A DNA stretch of 27,904 nucleotides from Coemansia sp. RSA 922. Lineage: Eukaryota > Kickxellomycota > Kickxellomycetes > Kickxellales > Kickxellaceae. The DNA lies in contig JANBQS010000185.1 of assembly GCA_027577415.1 (NCBI GenBank), positions 1-27,904 on the forward strand, written 5' to 3'. The first letter of the stretch is position 1. The number at the start of each line of letters is the position of its first letter. Shown in pieces: positions 1-8,404 of the stretch. The notes below the pieces were generated by a model. It saw only the letters and a program-made list of their open reading frames with translations, had not been told where the DNA came from and ran no database searches. The translations under genes and the position numbers were made by a program.

Positions 1-338
1 GATGCTGGGGATCGTGGTGGCGGCGGATCCTTGTGTAAGGTGTAGCTAGACGGAGGCTCCGCCGCATATGGCTCAGAACTGCTTTTGTTTTTGTCGTCCG
101 ACGTCATAATTAAAATAAAGTCAAATTCGAATTTTGAATGCGAAAATAGGAGAGAGAAGATAATCGAATTACTTCAACTCTGAAGTATTGCTGATAATAC
201 AGTTCGACTCGACTCGGACCAGATCGACGATGTTTAGTAGATCCCCTATGGTCTTGTCAACTTTGTCTTTCTTCAAAGCTCCTCATCTTTTTTCTATTAC
301 TCAATTTGCACTCATTATCCTCTACTAATTTCCAAAAA
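1..338. other. Window start and upstream region of the mevalonate kinase gene
   Basis: No complete gene is visible here. The first ~50 bases are GC-rich and open in several frames. On the plus strand one frame runs to a TAG at 43-45. On the minus strand an ATG at 65-67 opens a frame that leaves the window. Either could be the edge of a neighbouring gene, and I cannot choose between them. From ~80 to 338 the DNA is AT-rich and then pyrimidine-rich, as expected of a fungal promoter and 5' leader for the gene starting at 339. Confidence 0.4.
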
Positions 339-1604
339 ATGGTTGCTGTGCACCGGAACTGGTCGCCGTTTGTGGTTAGCGCGCCTGGCAAAGTGATTCT
401 GTTTGGCGAGCACGCCGTAGTCTACGGCAAGGCCGCTATCGCTGGCAGTCTTGACATGCGAGCCTACGCCCTAGTTACGCCACGTACCGATACCAAAGCA
501 CGCATGGTACTTCCTGACATTGGCGTAGACATTCTATTTGACATCCACACTTTGCCTCAGCTCTCTAGCACCGACCTGTCGCATCCGAGCGAAGTCGAGG
601 CGCTGGTTCCCAGCTCCATTAGCATCCCCGAGGGACCTGGACGAACAGCAGTACTCACATTTGTGTACCTCTATGGGTGTATATTTGCTGAAAGCGACCG
701 CAACACAGGGTTTACTCTATGCGTGAGATCTCTATTACCAGTCGGTGCGGGTCTCGGGTCTTCGGCGGCGTTTAACGTGGCCTTGTCTGCGACTTTGCTG
801 CAACTCACTGGGCAATTGCAAGAGGAGGGTGTCAGTGCTAGCGATAAAAAGTTGATTAACCAGTGGGCGTTCCATGGAGAACAGGTCGCACATGGAACAC
901 CGTCTGGTATTGATAATTCGGTCGCTACGTATGGCGGGTTCCTGAAATACGTAAAGGGAGAGCCGTCTGTCAACTTGGAGAGTACCCATGCATTGCGCGT
1001 ACTCATTACTAACACTAATGTTCCCAAGAGCACCAAGGCGCTGGTCGCTGGTGTCCGGGCATTACGCGATCGGTACCCGGCCGTGGTAGACGGCATTCTG
1101 GACAGCATCCATAGTATTTCTACTACTGCCTCTTCCTTGTTCCAGAGCACTAGCGAGGCTGAGGAGAGCTTGGAGCAGCAGATGCAGGATATTATTCGTA
1201 TTAACCACGGGCTATTGTCCACGCTGGGTGTGAGCCATGCGTCGTTGGAGCGGGTCAGAGAAGTCACGGCTGTGAGGAATCTGGCGTCAAAGATTACTGG
1301 AGCTGGCGGTGGCGGGTGTGCGCTGACGTTGATCCCTAATGGCATGGCCAGCGGCGACGTTGATGTCGTGGCTCGGGAGCTGGAGGCTGAGGGATTCCAT
1401 TGCTATCAGACTGTTGTGGGTGGTGGCGGCGTGGCTATTGCACGTAGTGTAGATGGCAAAGTCGCCGTTGAGCAGTGGCTTGCTGATACAATTGAGCGTC
1501 ATGGCAGCCCGTCCGCTGGAGGTGATGGCGATGTGTATGGCAGCGCTGTTGCTGGGTTTGCCACTTTGCCTGCCGCCGCAATTGCTGTACTCAAGCCCGA
1601 GTAA
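339..1604 (+). CDS. ERG12: Mevalonate kinase
   Basis: GHMP-superfamily kinase that phosphorylates mevalonate to 5-phosphomevalonate with ATP in the isoprenoid/sterol pathway, in the cytosol. All three GHMP motifs are visible in the 421-aa product. APGKVILFGEH lies near residues 15-25, with Lys18 at the position of the catalytic lysine. PVGAGLGSSAAF, the glycine/serine-rich ATP loop, is at 134-145. KITGAGGGGCAL is at 318-329. GTPSGIDN at 186-193 supplies the expected catalytic Asp192, and Glu181 lies just before it. The length fits the family (about 400-440 aa). I chose the ATG at 339 because it lies in a strong context (A at -3, G at +4). The open frame upstream starts only with a TTG at 306. 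No introns are needed. The identification is firm. Confidence 0.96.
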   Translation: MVAVHRNWSPFVVSAPGKVILFGEHAVVYGKAAIAGSLDMRAYALVTPRTDTKARMVLPDIGVDILFDIHTLPQLSSTDLSHPSEVEALVPSSISIPEGPGRTAVLTFVYLYGCIFAESDRNTGFTLCVRSLLPVGAGLGSSAAFNVALSATLLQLTGQLQEEGVSASDKKLINQWAFHGEQVAHGTPSGIDNSVATYGGFLKYVKGEPSVNLESTHALRVLITNTNVPKSTKALVAGVRALRDRYPAVVDGILDSIHSISTTASSLFQSTSEAEESLEQQMQDIIRINHGLLSTLGVSHASLERVREVTAVRNLASKITGAGGGGCALTLIPNGMASGDVDVVARELEAEGFHCYQTVVGGGGVAIARSVDGKVAVEQWLADTIERHGSPSAGGDGDVYGSAVAGFATLPAAAIAVLKPE

Positions 1605-1784
1605 GTGATCCGCATCAGCTGTTAGCCCACAATCTCTCGGGTCATTCTGTTATGCGATGGTTTCGGTCAAATACATCCGCAGTTCCACGTTTATGCTATT
1701 GGTAACCATCTTTCTTCTTCTGCTCCTTTTTCTTTTTCTTGTCTGCTATCAAATAATATTTTTTTAACCCCTTGAAAAAAAAGG

Positions 1785-2258
1785 ATGGCGTCAAAGGCAG
1801 CTAGCAAGCGACTTGCTAAAGAGTATCTAATGATTAAAAAGTCGCCACCAGACTTGATTATAGCCAAGCCGTTGGACAAGGACATTCTAGAGTGGCACTA
1901 CATAATGACTGGTCCTCCTGATACGCCATTTGCTGGTGGAGAGTACCACGGCAAAGTAAAGTTTCCCAAGGATTATCCGTTTGCGCCACCAGCGATCCAG
2001 ATGATTACTCCTAACGGGCGTTTCGAAGTGCACAAGGACATTTGTACATCGATGAGCAACTATCATCCGCAGTCGTGGAACCCTGGATGGTCAGTGGCGA
2101 CTATATTGACGGGGCTTTTGTCGATGATGACCGGCGATGAGGTGATGCAGGGCGGTATCGTCACTAGCGACCAGCAGAAACGGGAGTTTGCCAGTAAATC
2201 AAGGGAGTTTAATCGGAATAGTGTCTGGTTTAAAAATGCCTTTGGAAATGATATGTAA
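1785..2258 (+). CDS. UBC6: Ubiquitin-conjugating enzyme E2, Ubc6/UBE2J type, without a membrane anchor
   Basis: E2 enzyme of 157 aa that carries ubiquitin as a thioester. Ubc6/UBE2J enzymes normally act in ER-associated degradation. The fold starts with KRLAKEYLMI near residue 8. The usual HPN triad is replaced by TPN at 75-77, as is typical of this subfamily. The active-site cysteine is Cys87 in DICTSMSNYHP, followed by WNPGWSVATILTGLLSMM, a Ubc6/UBE2J signature. Relatives such as yeast Ubc6 (about 250 aa) carry a C-terminal tail and a transmembrane anchor. Here the protein stops right after the catalytic domain. The stop codon overlaps a good splice-donor sequence (GTAAGG at 2255-2260), so an unseen 3' exon is possible. 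The likeliest acceptor (AG ending at 2340) would add only a tail of about 40 residues with no membrane segment. Confidence 0.93.
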   Translation: MASKAASKRLAKEYLMIKKSPPDLIIAKPLDKDILEWHYIMTGPPDTPFAGGEYHGKVKFPKDYPFAPPAIQMITPNGRFEVHKDICTSMSNYHPQSWNPGWSVATILTGLLSMMTGDEVMQGGIVTSDQQKREFASKSREFNRNSVWFKNAFGNDM

Positions 2259-2696
2259 GGTATTTTTTTATAAATATATGGCGAGAAGTTAAACGGGGGA
2301 GCACTTTTTTTTTTTTTTTTTGTTGTTTTGTTTGGTATAGTGGCCAAGGGCAATCTGCTGTGATCGGCCCTCACATGTGGAGCTTGACGATCTACAAAAC
2401 AAGCCAAGCTCAATGTTTTTGCGGCTTTCATCACGCTATCGGCGTGCATCACCTATTCAAATAATTTTTTTTCTCGTCAATTGCTGGGCGGGCTTTCCTC
2501 CAATAGTCCCGTGCCAGCCAGATACAAAAGGAAGCAACTCAGCAGCAGCCGCTCTTTTTTTCTTCTTTTTTTTCTCCTTTTCTTCCTTTCTTCTATTCTT
2601 CACTTGTCTTCTTCTTTTATTTTGCGTATATCTTATTTGCGTCGTTCTACATATCTATTTACTCACTTATCTCTATTTTCCTATTTTACAACATAA
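2259..2696. other. Intergenic: E2 3' region and pyrimidine-rich leader of the CBM48-protein gene
   Basis: No gene is supported. A long T run lies at ~2306-2321. From ~2550 to 2690 the plus strand is almost pure C/T, which resembles the leader of a strongly expressed fungal gene. Two overlapping open frames here encode only Phe/Leu/Ser-rich strings produced by that tract, and I do not treat them as genes. Confidence 0.6.
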
Positions 2697-4997
2697 ATGG
2701 CCGCCACTATCCCTACTACTGCTGGCACCAGCCATGTATTCCGGCTGGCGGCTGCCGACGATGCTACTTTGGTCGAGCTTTTGGGCACGTTTGGTTCATC
2801 TGCTGACGAGCACTGGTCGCCTATTCCTATGACCAAGGGCGAGGACGGCAAGCATGAGGCAACTGTCGATGGACTACTTCCTGGTACACTCTACTTTTAC
2901 AAGTTCAAGGTGGACGGCGAATGGGTAGTTGATCCCAAGGCGGAGACGGCGGTTGACGAGGCTGGCATTACGAACAACGTCTTTACTCCCGCAGTAGTTA
3001 TCGACTCTGTTGACGCATTGCTGCCTGAGGTGCATAAGTCGGCTGACTCTGCCCCCCTTCCTCCCGTTAATGCAAGCGAAGAGAAGCCATCTGCTGATGT
3101 CAACTCTGAAGTTTCGTCACCTGCTGCTGATATCGAGGAGCCTCAAGCTGGTCAAGATGCTGTGGTTCCGGATTCAGAGCCAGCTGATGTCGCTCCTGCT
3201 GATGAGCCGCGTGCTGCCGCCGCTGCCGCCGACGAGGAGGCTGTTGTCCCTGCTCAGCCTCTTGCTGTGGCCAATATCCAGGAGCCTGAGCTCGTGGCTG
3301 AAGCTGAGGTCGCGAAGGATGCTCAGCAAGACGAAACCGCTGAAGAGTCGCCTGTTGCCAATGTCGCCGAGGAGAAGGCTGCCGAGGTCGAGAGCCCATC
3401 TACTCCCGAGCCCGTCGTTGTTCCAGTTCCTGCCGTCGAGGAAGCTACTGTGCCTACCGTTACAATAGGCGATGTGTCTGCTGATGACGCTGTTCCCGAG
3501 GCTGCACCTGTTGTTGAGGAGGCTCCGCTTGCCGAAGAGGCCGCTCCTGTTGTCGACGAAAAGGCGCCAGTTGCTGCGGAAGAGTCTGCTGCGCCTGTTG
3601 CTGAGGAGGAGGCTGCTCCAATTGTCGAAGAGGCCGAGCCAGTCGCAGAGGAGACCGCCCCTGCCGTCGAGGAGGATTTACCTGAGACCGCCAAAGGAGC
3701 TGTTGTGCCTGTTGAGGTAGAGGCTGTGCCAGCTGAACAAGAGAGCGCTCCTGCTGTTGAGGATGTAGCTGTTGCAGAGGAGGCCGCACCAGTCGTCGAA
3801 CAAGAGGAGGCCGCTCCCGTCGTTGAAGAGGAAGCCGCTCCCGTTGCTGAAGAGGAGTCGGCGCCTGTTGCTGCAGAGGAGGCCGCACCAGTCGTCGAAC
3901 AAGAGGAGGCCGCCCCCGTCGTTGAGGAGGAGACCGCTCCCGTCGTTGAAGAGGAAACCGCTCCTGTCGCCGAGTCGGAAGCCGCTCCCGTTGCTGAAGA
4001 GGAAACTGTTCCTGTTGTTGAGGAGGAAGCTGCATCCGCTGCGGAGCAGGAGTCGGCGCCTGTTGTCGAAGAGGAGCCTACACCCGCCGTCGAGGAGGAG
4101 ACTGCTCCTGTTGCTGCAGAGGAGGCTGTTGTACCTGCTGCTACAGAGGAGATCGCTCCTGTCGCCGAGGAGGAGACCGCTCCCGTTGCTGCTGAGGAGA
4201 CTGCCCCCGTTGCCGCGGAAGAGACTGTGCCAGTTGCCGAAAAGGAGGCTGCACCCGCTGCCGTGGAGGAAACCGCTCCTGTCGTTGAGGAGGAGACAAC
4301 ACCCGTCGCTGAGGAGGTGACTGCTCCTGTTGCTGCTGAAGAGGAAGCCGCGCCGGCGGTTGAGGAATCCGCACCGGTTGTCGAGGAGGCTGCACCAGCT
4401 GCCGAATCTCCTGCGCCTGCTGCTGTTGCTGAGGAAGAATCTGCTCCGGCTGTCGAGGAGGTTGCACCAGCTGCACCAGCTGCTCCTACCGCTGAAGAAG
4501 TCGCGCCTGTCGTTGAGGAAAAGGAGGCTGAGCAGACTGCGCCTGTGGCTGAGGAGCCTTCTGCAGTTGAGGAGCCTACTCCTGCCATTGAGGATAAGAA
4601 GGAAGTTGTGCCTGCTGCAGAAGACGAGCCTATTGTCGAAGAGACTGCTCCTGTTGCTGAAGAAGCCACACCTGTGGCGGACGAAATTGCCCCAGCCGCC
4701 GTTGTTCCTGAGGTGACTGCGCCTGCTGTTGTCGATGATGGTGCTGCGCCAATTGTCGAGGAAGCCGTGCCTGCCACCGACGAGACTGCTGCTGCTGCCG
4801 CTGCTCCTGTTGTGGCCGAAGAGGCTGGTGGCCCTGCTGTTGCCGATGTAAAGGAGTCTCGGCCAGAGACCGTTGCTGAAGACGCTGAGCCTAAGCCATC
4901 CAGCGCCAGCACTGGCTCTGGCGAAAGCAGCTCGCCAAAGAAGAAGCACCACCACAGCCGTGGTGTCATCGGTTTCTTCAAGCGGATCTTCTCTTAA
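2697..4997 (+). CDS. CBM48 (AMPK-type glycogen-binding, Crp1/Mdg1-like) domain protein with long acidic repeat
   Basis: Protein of 766 aa in three parts. Residues ~10-98 look like the early-set/CBM48 domain found in AMPK beta subunits and in yeast Crp1/Mdg1: an F-R-L strand, L-G-T-F-G, a conserved Trp40, then YFYKFKVDGEWVVDP (66-80) and a following Asn-Asn. Residues ~100-740 are a low-complexity acidic region dominated by copies of A-P-[VA]-[VA]-E-E-E. The last ~19 residues (748-766) are basic with a hydrophobic face (KKKHHHSRGVIGFFKRIFS), plausibly a membrane- or partner-binding helix. Crp1/Mdg1 proteins are also built from an N-terminal domain and a low-complexity tail, and Mdg1 is implicated in pheromone signalling. 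The role here is unknown. The ATG at 2697 follows the pyrimidine-rich leader and starts the domain directly. A 99-base internal duplication (3774 and 3873) shows recent repeat growth. Confidence 0.85.
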   Translation: MAATIPTTAGTSHVFRLAAADDATLVELLGTFGSSADEHWSPIPMTKGEDGKHEATVDGLLPGTLYFYKFKVDGEWVVDPKAETAVDEAGITNNVFTPAVVIDSVDALLPEVHKSADSAPLPPVNASEEKPSADVNSEVSSPAADIEEPQAGQDAVVPDSEPADVAPADEPRAAAAAADEEAVVPAQPLAVANIQEPELVAEAEVAKDAQQDETAEESPVANVAEEKAAEVESPSTPEPVVVPVPAVEEATVPTVTIGDVSADDAVPEAAPVVEEAPLAEEAAPVVDEKAPVAAEESAAPVAEEEAAPIVEEAEPVAEETAPAVEEDLPETAKGAVVPVEVEAVPAEQESAPAVEDVAVAEEAAPVVEQEEAAPVVEEEAAPVAEEESAPVAAEEAAPVVEQEEAAPVVEEETAPVVEEETAPVAESEAAPVAEEETVPVVEEEAASAAEQESAPVVEEEPTPAVEEETAPVAAEEAVVPAATEEIAPVAEEETAPVAAEETAPVAAEETVPVAEKEAAPAAVEETAPVVEEETTPVAEEVTAPVAAEEEAAPAVEESAPVVEEAAPAAESPAPAAVAEEESAPAVEEVAPAAPAAPTAEEVAPVVEEKEAEQTAPVAEEPSAVEEPTPAIEDKKEVVPAAEDEPIVEETAPVAEEATPVADEIAPAAVVPEVTAPAVVDDGAAPIVEEAVPATDETAAAAAAPVVAEEAGGPAVADVKESRPETVAEDAEPKPSSASTGSGESSSPKKKHHHSRGVIGFFKRIFS
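3490..4850 (+). repeat. Degenerate coding repeat, Ala-Pro-Val-Val-Glu-Glu units
   Basis: Tens of copies of a ~21-24-base unit encoding A-P-[VA]-[VA]-E-E-E. Most are diverged at third codon positions. Two segments starting at 3774 and 3873 match at 56 of 58 bases (41 in a row), which indicates a recent 99-base, in-frame duplication. The repeat leaves the opposite strand free of stops for over 1.6 kb, and this explains the large antisense open frame there. Confidence 0.9.
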
Positions 4998-5308
4998 GCT
5001 TCATTTTTTCTTTCTCTTTTCTCTCTCCTTTTAGTACTTAATTTCTCTTCACTTTTCCTGCTCTAATGTATTCGCATACATCTTTCTTTTTTGTGACATG
5101 TAGTATGCGCAAGAAAGTGGCTTTGTCATGACTGTGCTCGCATGAGCTGGTCTACTGCGGGCCGCCAAATAAAGGAGCTCCGCTTTCCTGCGCCCTAGTC
5201 CTGCTTACCTGCTTATGAAAAAAGGGCGACGCTACTACTCGACTTCCCTTTTCTACTTTGGCTTATTATTTCTTTTGTCTAGCTCGAATTACATACACAT
5301 ATTTACGA
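4998..5308. other. Intergenic: 3' region of CBM48 gene and promoter of GILT-like gene
   Basis: No gene is seen. An AATAAA at 5168-5173 could serve as polyadenylation signal for the upstream gene. The stretch 5220-5290 is pyrimidine-rich and probably forms the leader of the gene starting at 5309. Confidence 0.5.
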
Positions 5309-6169
5309 ATGGACGAGTACGTACACTTGCTTGAGCAGTCGCGTGCTGCTCAGCCCAATAAAGCGCGGTATGCTGGCCGTGGCACACGTCGCCTGGTTGC
5401 TACCGTTGCTGTGGCTGTCGTGCTGGTATTCGCTTTAGTTGCCATGGCGATATTCCGACCTTGGCCCCTGTCTACACGCCCTGCTCTACGTCACGGCGAC
5501 AGGGGCACTGAGAACAGAGTCGATGACTTTAAGAGCGACCCAGCCGCGAAAAGCGAAAAGGTGTTAGTCGAGCTGTTTGTCATGTCGCGTTGTCCTGATG
5601 CTGTCCAAGTTGAAGATGTGTTTTCCAGTGTCATCACATCAGTGCACTCGATAATGGACGTGCAGCTCAATTTCATTGCGGCCTTGAATCCCAACGCTAC
5701 GTTTGGCGCTGACTGCAAGCATGGTGACGCTGAGTGTCGGGGCAACATTGACGAATTGTGTGCTCTGAGACATCGTCCGGACTTGCCGTCTTTCTGGCGG
5801 TTCCTCTTGTGCCTGAACAGCCATTTTGAAGATATTGGTCGTGACGGCGATCTGTCTCTCAAATGTGCTAGTGGTGCTGGTCTGGATACTTCTGCATTCT
5901 TGGCTTGTAGCATGCAGAACGAGGGTAGGTCGTTGTTTAAGCAGTCGGCTGAAAATGCTCAGTTTGCGCGGGTTTCCACTAGCGCTACAGTGTTTATTAA
6001 TGGAAAACTGCGTTGTGTGGAGGACGGTGGTTGGTACGACTGTCCTGGTGGACATGCTCCTGGCGACTTTATTCGCGATATTTGCGCCGCTTATAAGGGC
6101 TCTACTCCACGCCCGTCGATTTGTGCTCAGTACAAGCCCACTACGGTCAGTGGTGATGACGGATACTAG
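5309..6169 (+). CDS. GILT-family (gamma-interferon-inducible lysosomal thiol reductase-like) membrane protein
   Basis: Protein of 286 aa. A single membrane segment lies at about residues 29-49, preceded by Arg/Lys-rich sequence, so a type II (lumenal/extracellular domain) topology is likely. The rest is a GILT domain: strand VLVELFVMSRCPDA (85-98), then the family signature CKHGDAECRGNIDELC at 136-151, matching CxHGxxECxxNxxxxC. Further cysteine-containing segments follow, then a C-terminal FINGK strand. In animal GILT the active site is CxxC. Here it is Cys95-Pro-Asp-Ala, with only the first cysteine, a variant I recall from fungal GILT-like proteins. Reductase activity is therefore uncertain. 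I chose the ATG at 5309 because the longer open frame upstream begins with TTG at 5258 and no ATG. The gene faces the first family A gene tail to tail. Confidence 0.88.
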   Translation: MDEYVHLLEQSRAAQPNKARYAGRGTRRLVATVAVAVVLVFALVAMAIFRPWPLSTRPALRHGDRGTENRVDDFKSDPAAKSEKVLVELFVMSRCPDAVQVEDVFSSVITSVHSIMDVQLNFIAALNPNATFGADCKHGDAECRGNIDELCALRHRPDLPSFWRFLLCLNSHFEDIGRDGDLSLKCASGAGLDTSAFLACSMQNEGRSLFKQSAENAQFARVSTSATVFINGKLRCVEDGGWYDCPGGHAPGDFIRDICAAYKGSTPRPSICAQYKPTTVSGDDGY

Positions 6170-6259
6170 GCGTGTGTATGCGTAGTATTTTTTTTTTTCG
6201 TTTTTTTTTACTTGGCAGTGAGCCAAATTATCTGGTGGGATACTTTATTGTACAGAAAA

Positions 6260-6265
6260 AATAAA
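6260..6265 (+). terminator. Possible polyadenylation signal AATAAA for the GILT-like gene
   Basis: AATAAA lies about 90 bases after the stop codon, downstream of two T runs (6187-6208). The convergent gap of 199 bases also holds TTTATT at 6244-6249 and 6350-6355, which read AATAAA on the minus strand and could serve the facing family A gene. Confidence 0.4.
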
Positions 6266-6368
6266 TATAAGCTAAACGTTGCTATGCAGTGACCTGTAGT
6301 AGAAAAAAAACTAGACAGTGGATAAAACTATGTATCTTGACACATGTCATTTATTAGCCATATGTTGA

Positions 6369-6863
6369 TTAATTTATGGCTTGCATAAGGAAGCTAAACT
6401 GATCAACAAACCTGGCATAAATGGCCTGCACGTCGGTGTCTATAGAGTTAGCGTATACAGGTCTATACAAATATTTATAGTCTACAGCTTCACTCTTTAA
6501 TCCATCAAGTAATCCCGGAGTTGGTATCTCATGTGTAGCTCTTCCGCTTGAATAGTGCACCACAAATGCGTCATCAGAAATAAATTGATTTAGCCTTGAG
6601 AGGCTACCACTATTTCTAAATGCATCAGTAATGATATCGATGTTCAGATAAACTACATATGCCTTCACATCCTTATATGCGTTAAATAGCGCACGAAGAC
6701 ACCCATCCGCATCCTTGCTGCTAGTATAAACAACGTATCCTTCTGCCGTTATAAAGTTATTATATTCAGTAACACTTTGAAATTGCGGAAGCGTCTTGTC
6801 ATTGTCTTGTTCTAAATTCGCACACCAGTTCCCACTAGGGTTAAAGTGTATATTCTGGCTCAT
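6369..6863 (-). CDS. Family A small protein 1, degenerate thioredoxin-like
   Basis: Protein of 164 aa; I do not recognise a named family. It aligns over most of its length with four other intact genes on the same strand. Shared blocks: LPQFQSV..Y at 25-34, a hydrophobic strand GYVVYTSSKDAD (42-53), a helix, a strand AYVVYLNID (68-76), then DDAFVVHYSSGR (97-108) and HEIP (111-114). The order strand-helix-strand-helix-strand-strand-helix and the strand-turn-glycine-strand near the end resemble thioredoxin. There is no CxxC; SSKD sits where it would be. No signal peptide or membrane segment is visible, so a cytosolic product is likely. The ATG at 6863 lies 129 bases downstream of a TATA box, the spacing shared across the island. 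Closest relative here is the gene at 9310-9801 (about 40% identical by eye). Confidence 0.8.
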   Translation of the reverse strand: MSQNIHFNPSGNWCANLEQDNDKTLPQFQSVTEYNNFITAEGYVVYTSSKDADGCLRALFNAYKDVKAYVVYLNIDIITDAFRNSGSLSRLNQFISDDAFVVHYSSGRATHEIPTPGLLDGLKSEAVDYKYLYRPVYANSIDTDVQAIYARFVDQFSFLMQAIN

Positions 6864-6985
6864 TGTAGTTGTTGTGGTATACGTGTCGTTTGAAGAGCTA
6901 ATGTAGAGCGAAGGCTGTCAAAGAAGGCAAGTAAAAAAGTGATGATGAGAAGAAGAAAGGTAAGAGCAGTGGCGAGAGGCCCTCA

Positions 6986-6992
6986 TTTTATA
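6986..6992 (-). promoter_or_regulatory. TATA box of family A gene 1
   Basis: Minus strand reads GGCTATAAAATGAGGG, 129 bases before the ATG at 6863. The same core with similar flanks precedes the genes at 9801 and 11277. Confidence 0.7.
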
Positions 6993-7149
6993 GCCAAAAA
7001 AGAGGGGTGAGGGATTCTGCTCTTCGTCTTTTTTTGTTTGTTCAAAACTGGAGACTTTATTGGAGAGTTTTTTTTGGCATTTTTTTTGTCAAGCAGCACA
7101 CTATTACGTCAGTGTTTTCAATGCAATATACTTTTTGTTGCATCTTTTC

Positions 7150-7580
7150 TTACCAGGCAAGCCTTAATACAAAGAATATCTTTAAAATCTCAATTCCGTG
7201 TATGTTGAAAGCTTCTTTTAAAATGACGTATATTTGTAAAAATGTCTTTGCAGCTATTTTCTTTCCTCGCCTTTTTCAAAGTCTCACCAAGAAACACACT
7301 CGGCCATTTTTTCTTTCTCCTATAGTGGATGCTTTTGAAAAAGAAGCGGAAAAAAGGCTGTCTTTGTCTCAGCCTCAACAATGATGTCATTGAAAGTGAA
7401 CACCCTGTTTTTTTCCGAGAGCAGTTGAATTTTTCTGTCAAAGGTTGTCTGAATGCAGTTTGGCAGAGTAATGTTTCCTCCTCAATGTTTCTATTTTCTC
7501 GGCTATTACTTTGGGCACATTCAGTGCCATGATCGAAAAAATGTACTAGTGCACTGTCGACCTCTAACTGTCTCTCTGTG
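7150..7580. repeat. Upstream flank repeat, copy 1
   Basis: Shares ordered anchors with the copies near 8405, 10045 and 11745. These are an AGGCAAGCCTTAATAC block (compare 10049), a GTCTCACCAAGAAACAC block (compare 8560 and 11913), and a TCAACAATGATGTCATTGAAAG block (compare 8620). The copy is diverged, at roughly 60-70% by eye. Confidence 0.6.
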
Positions 7581-7715
7581 ATGCATTAAAAGTAGGTGTG
7601 TTGAGCTGTATTGGAGACTACTAGATGAAACCTAATAATATTTAAGAAGCTTTTACATAAGTTTTTTTACTCAATATAATCCAACCCATGAGTATTTTTT
7701 GCTGCCAATTATATT

Positions 7716-8147
7716 CTAAAAACCCATTGCCTGCTTTGATGTCTCAAACAGTTTTTGCTCATAGTTTGTTATAAATGGCTTCAGCTTGTCAGCAGACAAA
7801 GAAGCGCACCCAAAAGTAAAATAGTTAGCACCGAATTTACTCAGATTGTTAATTATAACGGGTGGTAAATAGTTCTCCACCTCCCCTTCGTTGAAGTACA
7901 CTATGAATATCGTCTTCATGTCGTATTGACATCCAAAATTTTGAGGTAAAAATTTGGAGTCCCCTAAATCAACAAGTGACACATGGTACTTGCCAAAGAC
8001 GCCTACTTCTACAAGGTAGTTGGCGTCATAACCATCACCATGGAAATTGTCTATATTATTTGTGTAAACAATAATGCCCTCATCTCTTGTTCTAGCAGCA
8101 AAGTATTCGCTCATTAAGTTGACCTTGGCATACGTGAATAGTGGCAT
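7716..8147 (-). CDS. Family A small protein 2, degenerate thioredoxin-like
   Basis: Protein of 143 aa. It aligns with the family: GIIVYTNNID at 24-33, YHVSLVDLG (54-62), then FIVYFNEGEVENYLP (81-95) as the hairpin with a following proline. The first motif sits at residues 24-33, exactly as in the proteins at 10873-11277 and 13083-13529, and this supports the ATG at 8147. The open frame continues upstream to 8327 through a hydrophobic stretch that could be mistaken for a membrane segment. That part lies across and upstream of the TATA-like box at 8281-8286, so it is probably promoter and leader rather than protein. No CxxC and no signal peptide from the chosen start. Confidence 0.75.
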   Translation of the reverse strand: MPLFTYAKVNLMSEYFAARTRDEGIIVYTNNIDNFHGDGYDANYLVEVGVFGKYHVSLVDLGDSKFLPQNFGCQYDMKTIFIVYFNEGEVENYLPPVIINNLSKFGANYFTFGCASLSADKLKPFITNYEQKLFETSKQAMGF

Positions 8148-8280
8148 GGAAAGTGTTGGATAGCAAAGATGAGTATAAACCTTAGGTACTGGTGTGCAAA
8201 CTAAAAAATAGTAGGTGATAAAGAAATGGATGTAAGTAGAGGAGAGAAAAAAGACAATGCTGGTGGTGAAAGGCGTCCAC

Positions 8281-8286
8281 TTTAAA
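8281..8286 (-). promoter_or_regulatory. TATA-like box of family A gene 2
   Basis: Minus strand reads TTGCTTTAAAGTGGACGCC, 139 bases before the ATG at 8147. The context (GC.TTTAAA.TG....GCC) parallels GGCTATAAAATGAGGGCC of gene 1. Confidence 0.55.
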
Positions 8287-8404
8287 GCAAAAGTGGGAAA
8301 GGCTTTTTGCTCTTCCAGCTGAAGCATGGCAGAGACTTTGAAACGAGAGTGCTTTTATGCAAATATGCAAAGCGGCATAAATTTTCTTGCCAATGCTCTT
8401 GAAA

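Larger units (their letters stand above)
6864..7715. other. Intergenic: family A gene 1 promoter and upstream repeat
   Basis: No gene is supported. The first ~130 bases are the purine-rich (on plus) leader and TATA region of gene 1. From ~7150 onward lies a diverged copy of the repeat found upstream of the other family A genes. Open frames in this stretch are short and compositionally biased. Confidence 0.6.

Noticed and set aside
2377..2832. Hydrophobic open frame as a missing membrane-anchor exon of the E2
   Set aside because: An AG at 2348 could join it in frame, but the hydrophobic run comes from the C/T-rich leader of the next gene and would continue past that gene's start codon.
3323..4981. 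552-codon Ser/Thr/Ala/Gly-rich open frame on the minus strand, looking like a mucin
   Set aside because: It is the exact antisense of the acidic repeat. The codon pattern of the repeat removes stops on the other strand, and the plus-strand protein has a recognisable N-terminal domain.
8148..8327. Hydrophobic N-terminal extension of family A protein 2 (membrane or signal segment)
   Set aside because: It overlaps the TATA-like box at 8281-8286 and lies outside the aligned family start. The strand is C/T-rich there, which encodes Phe/Leu/Ser by composition.
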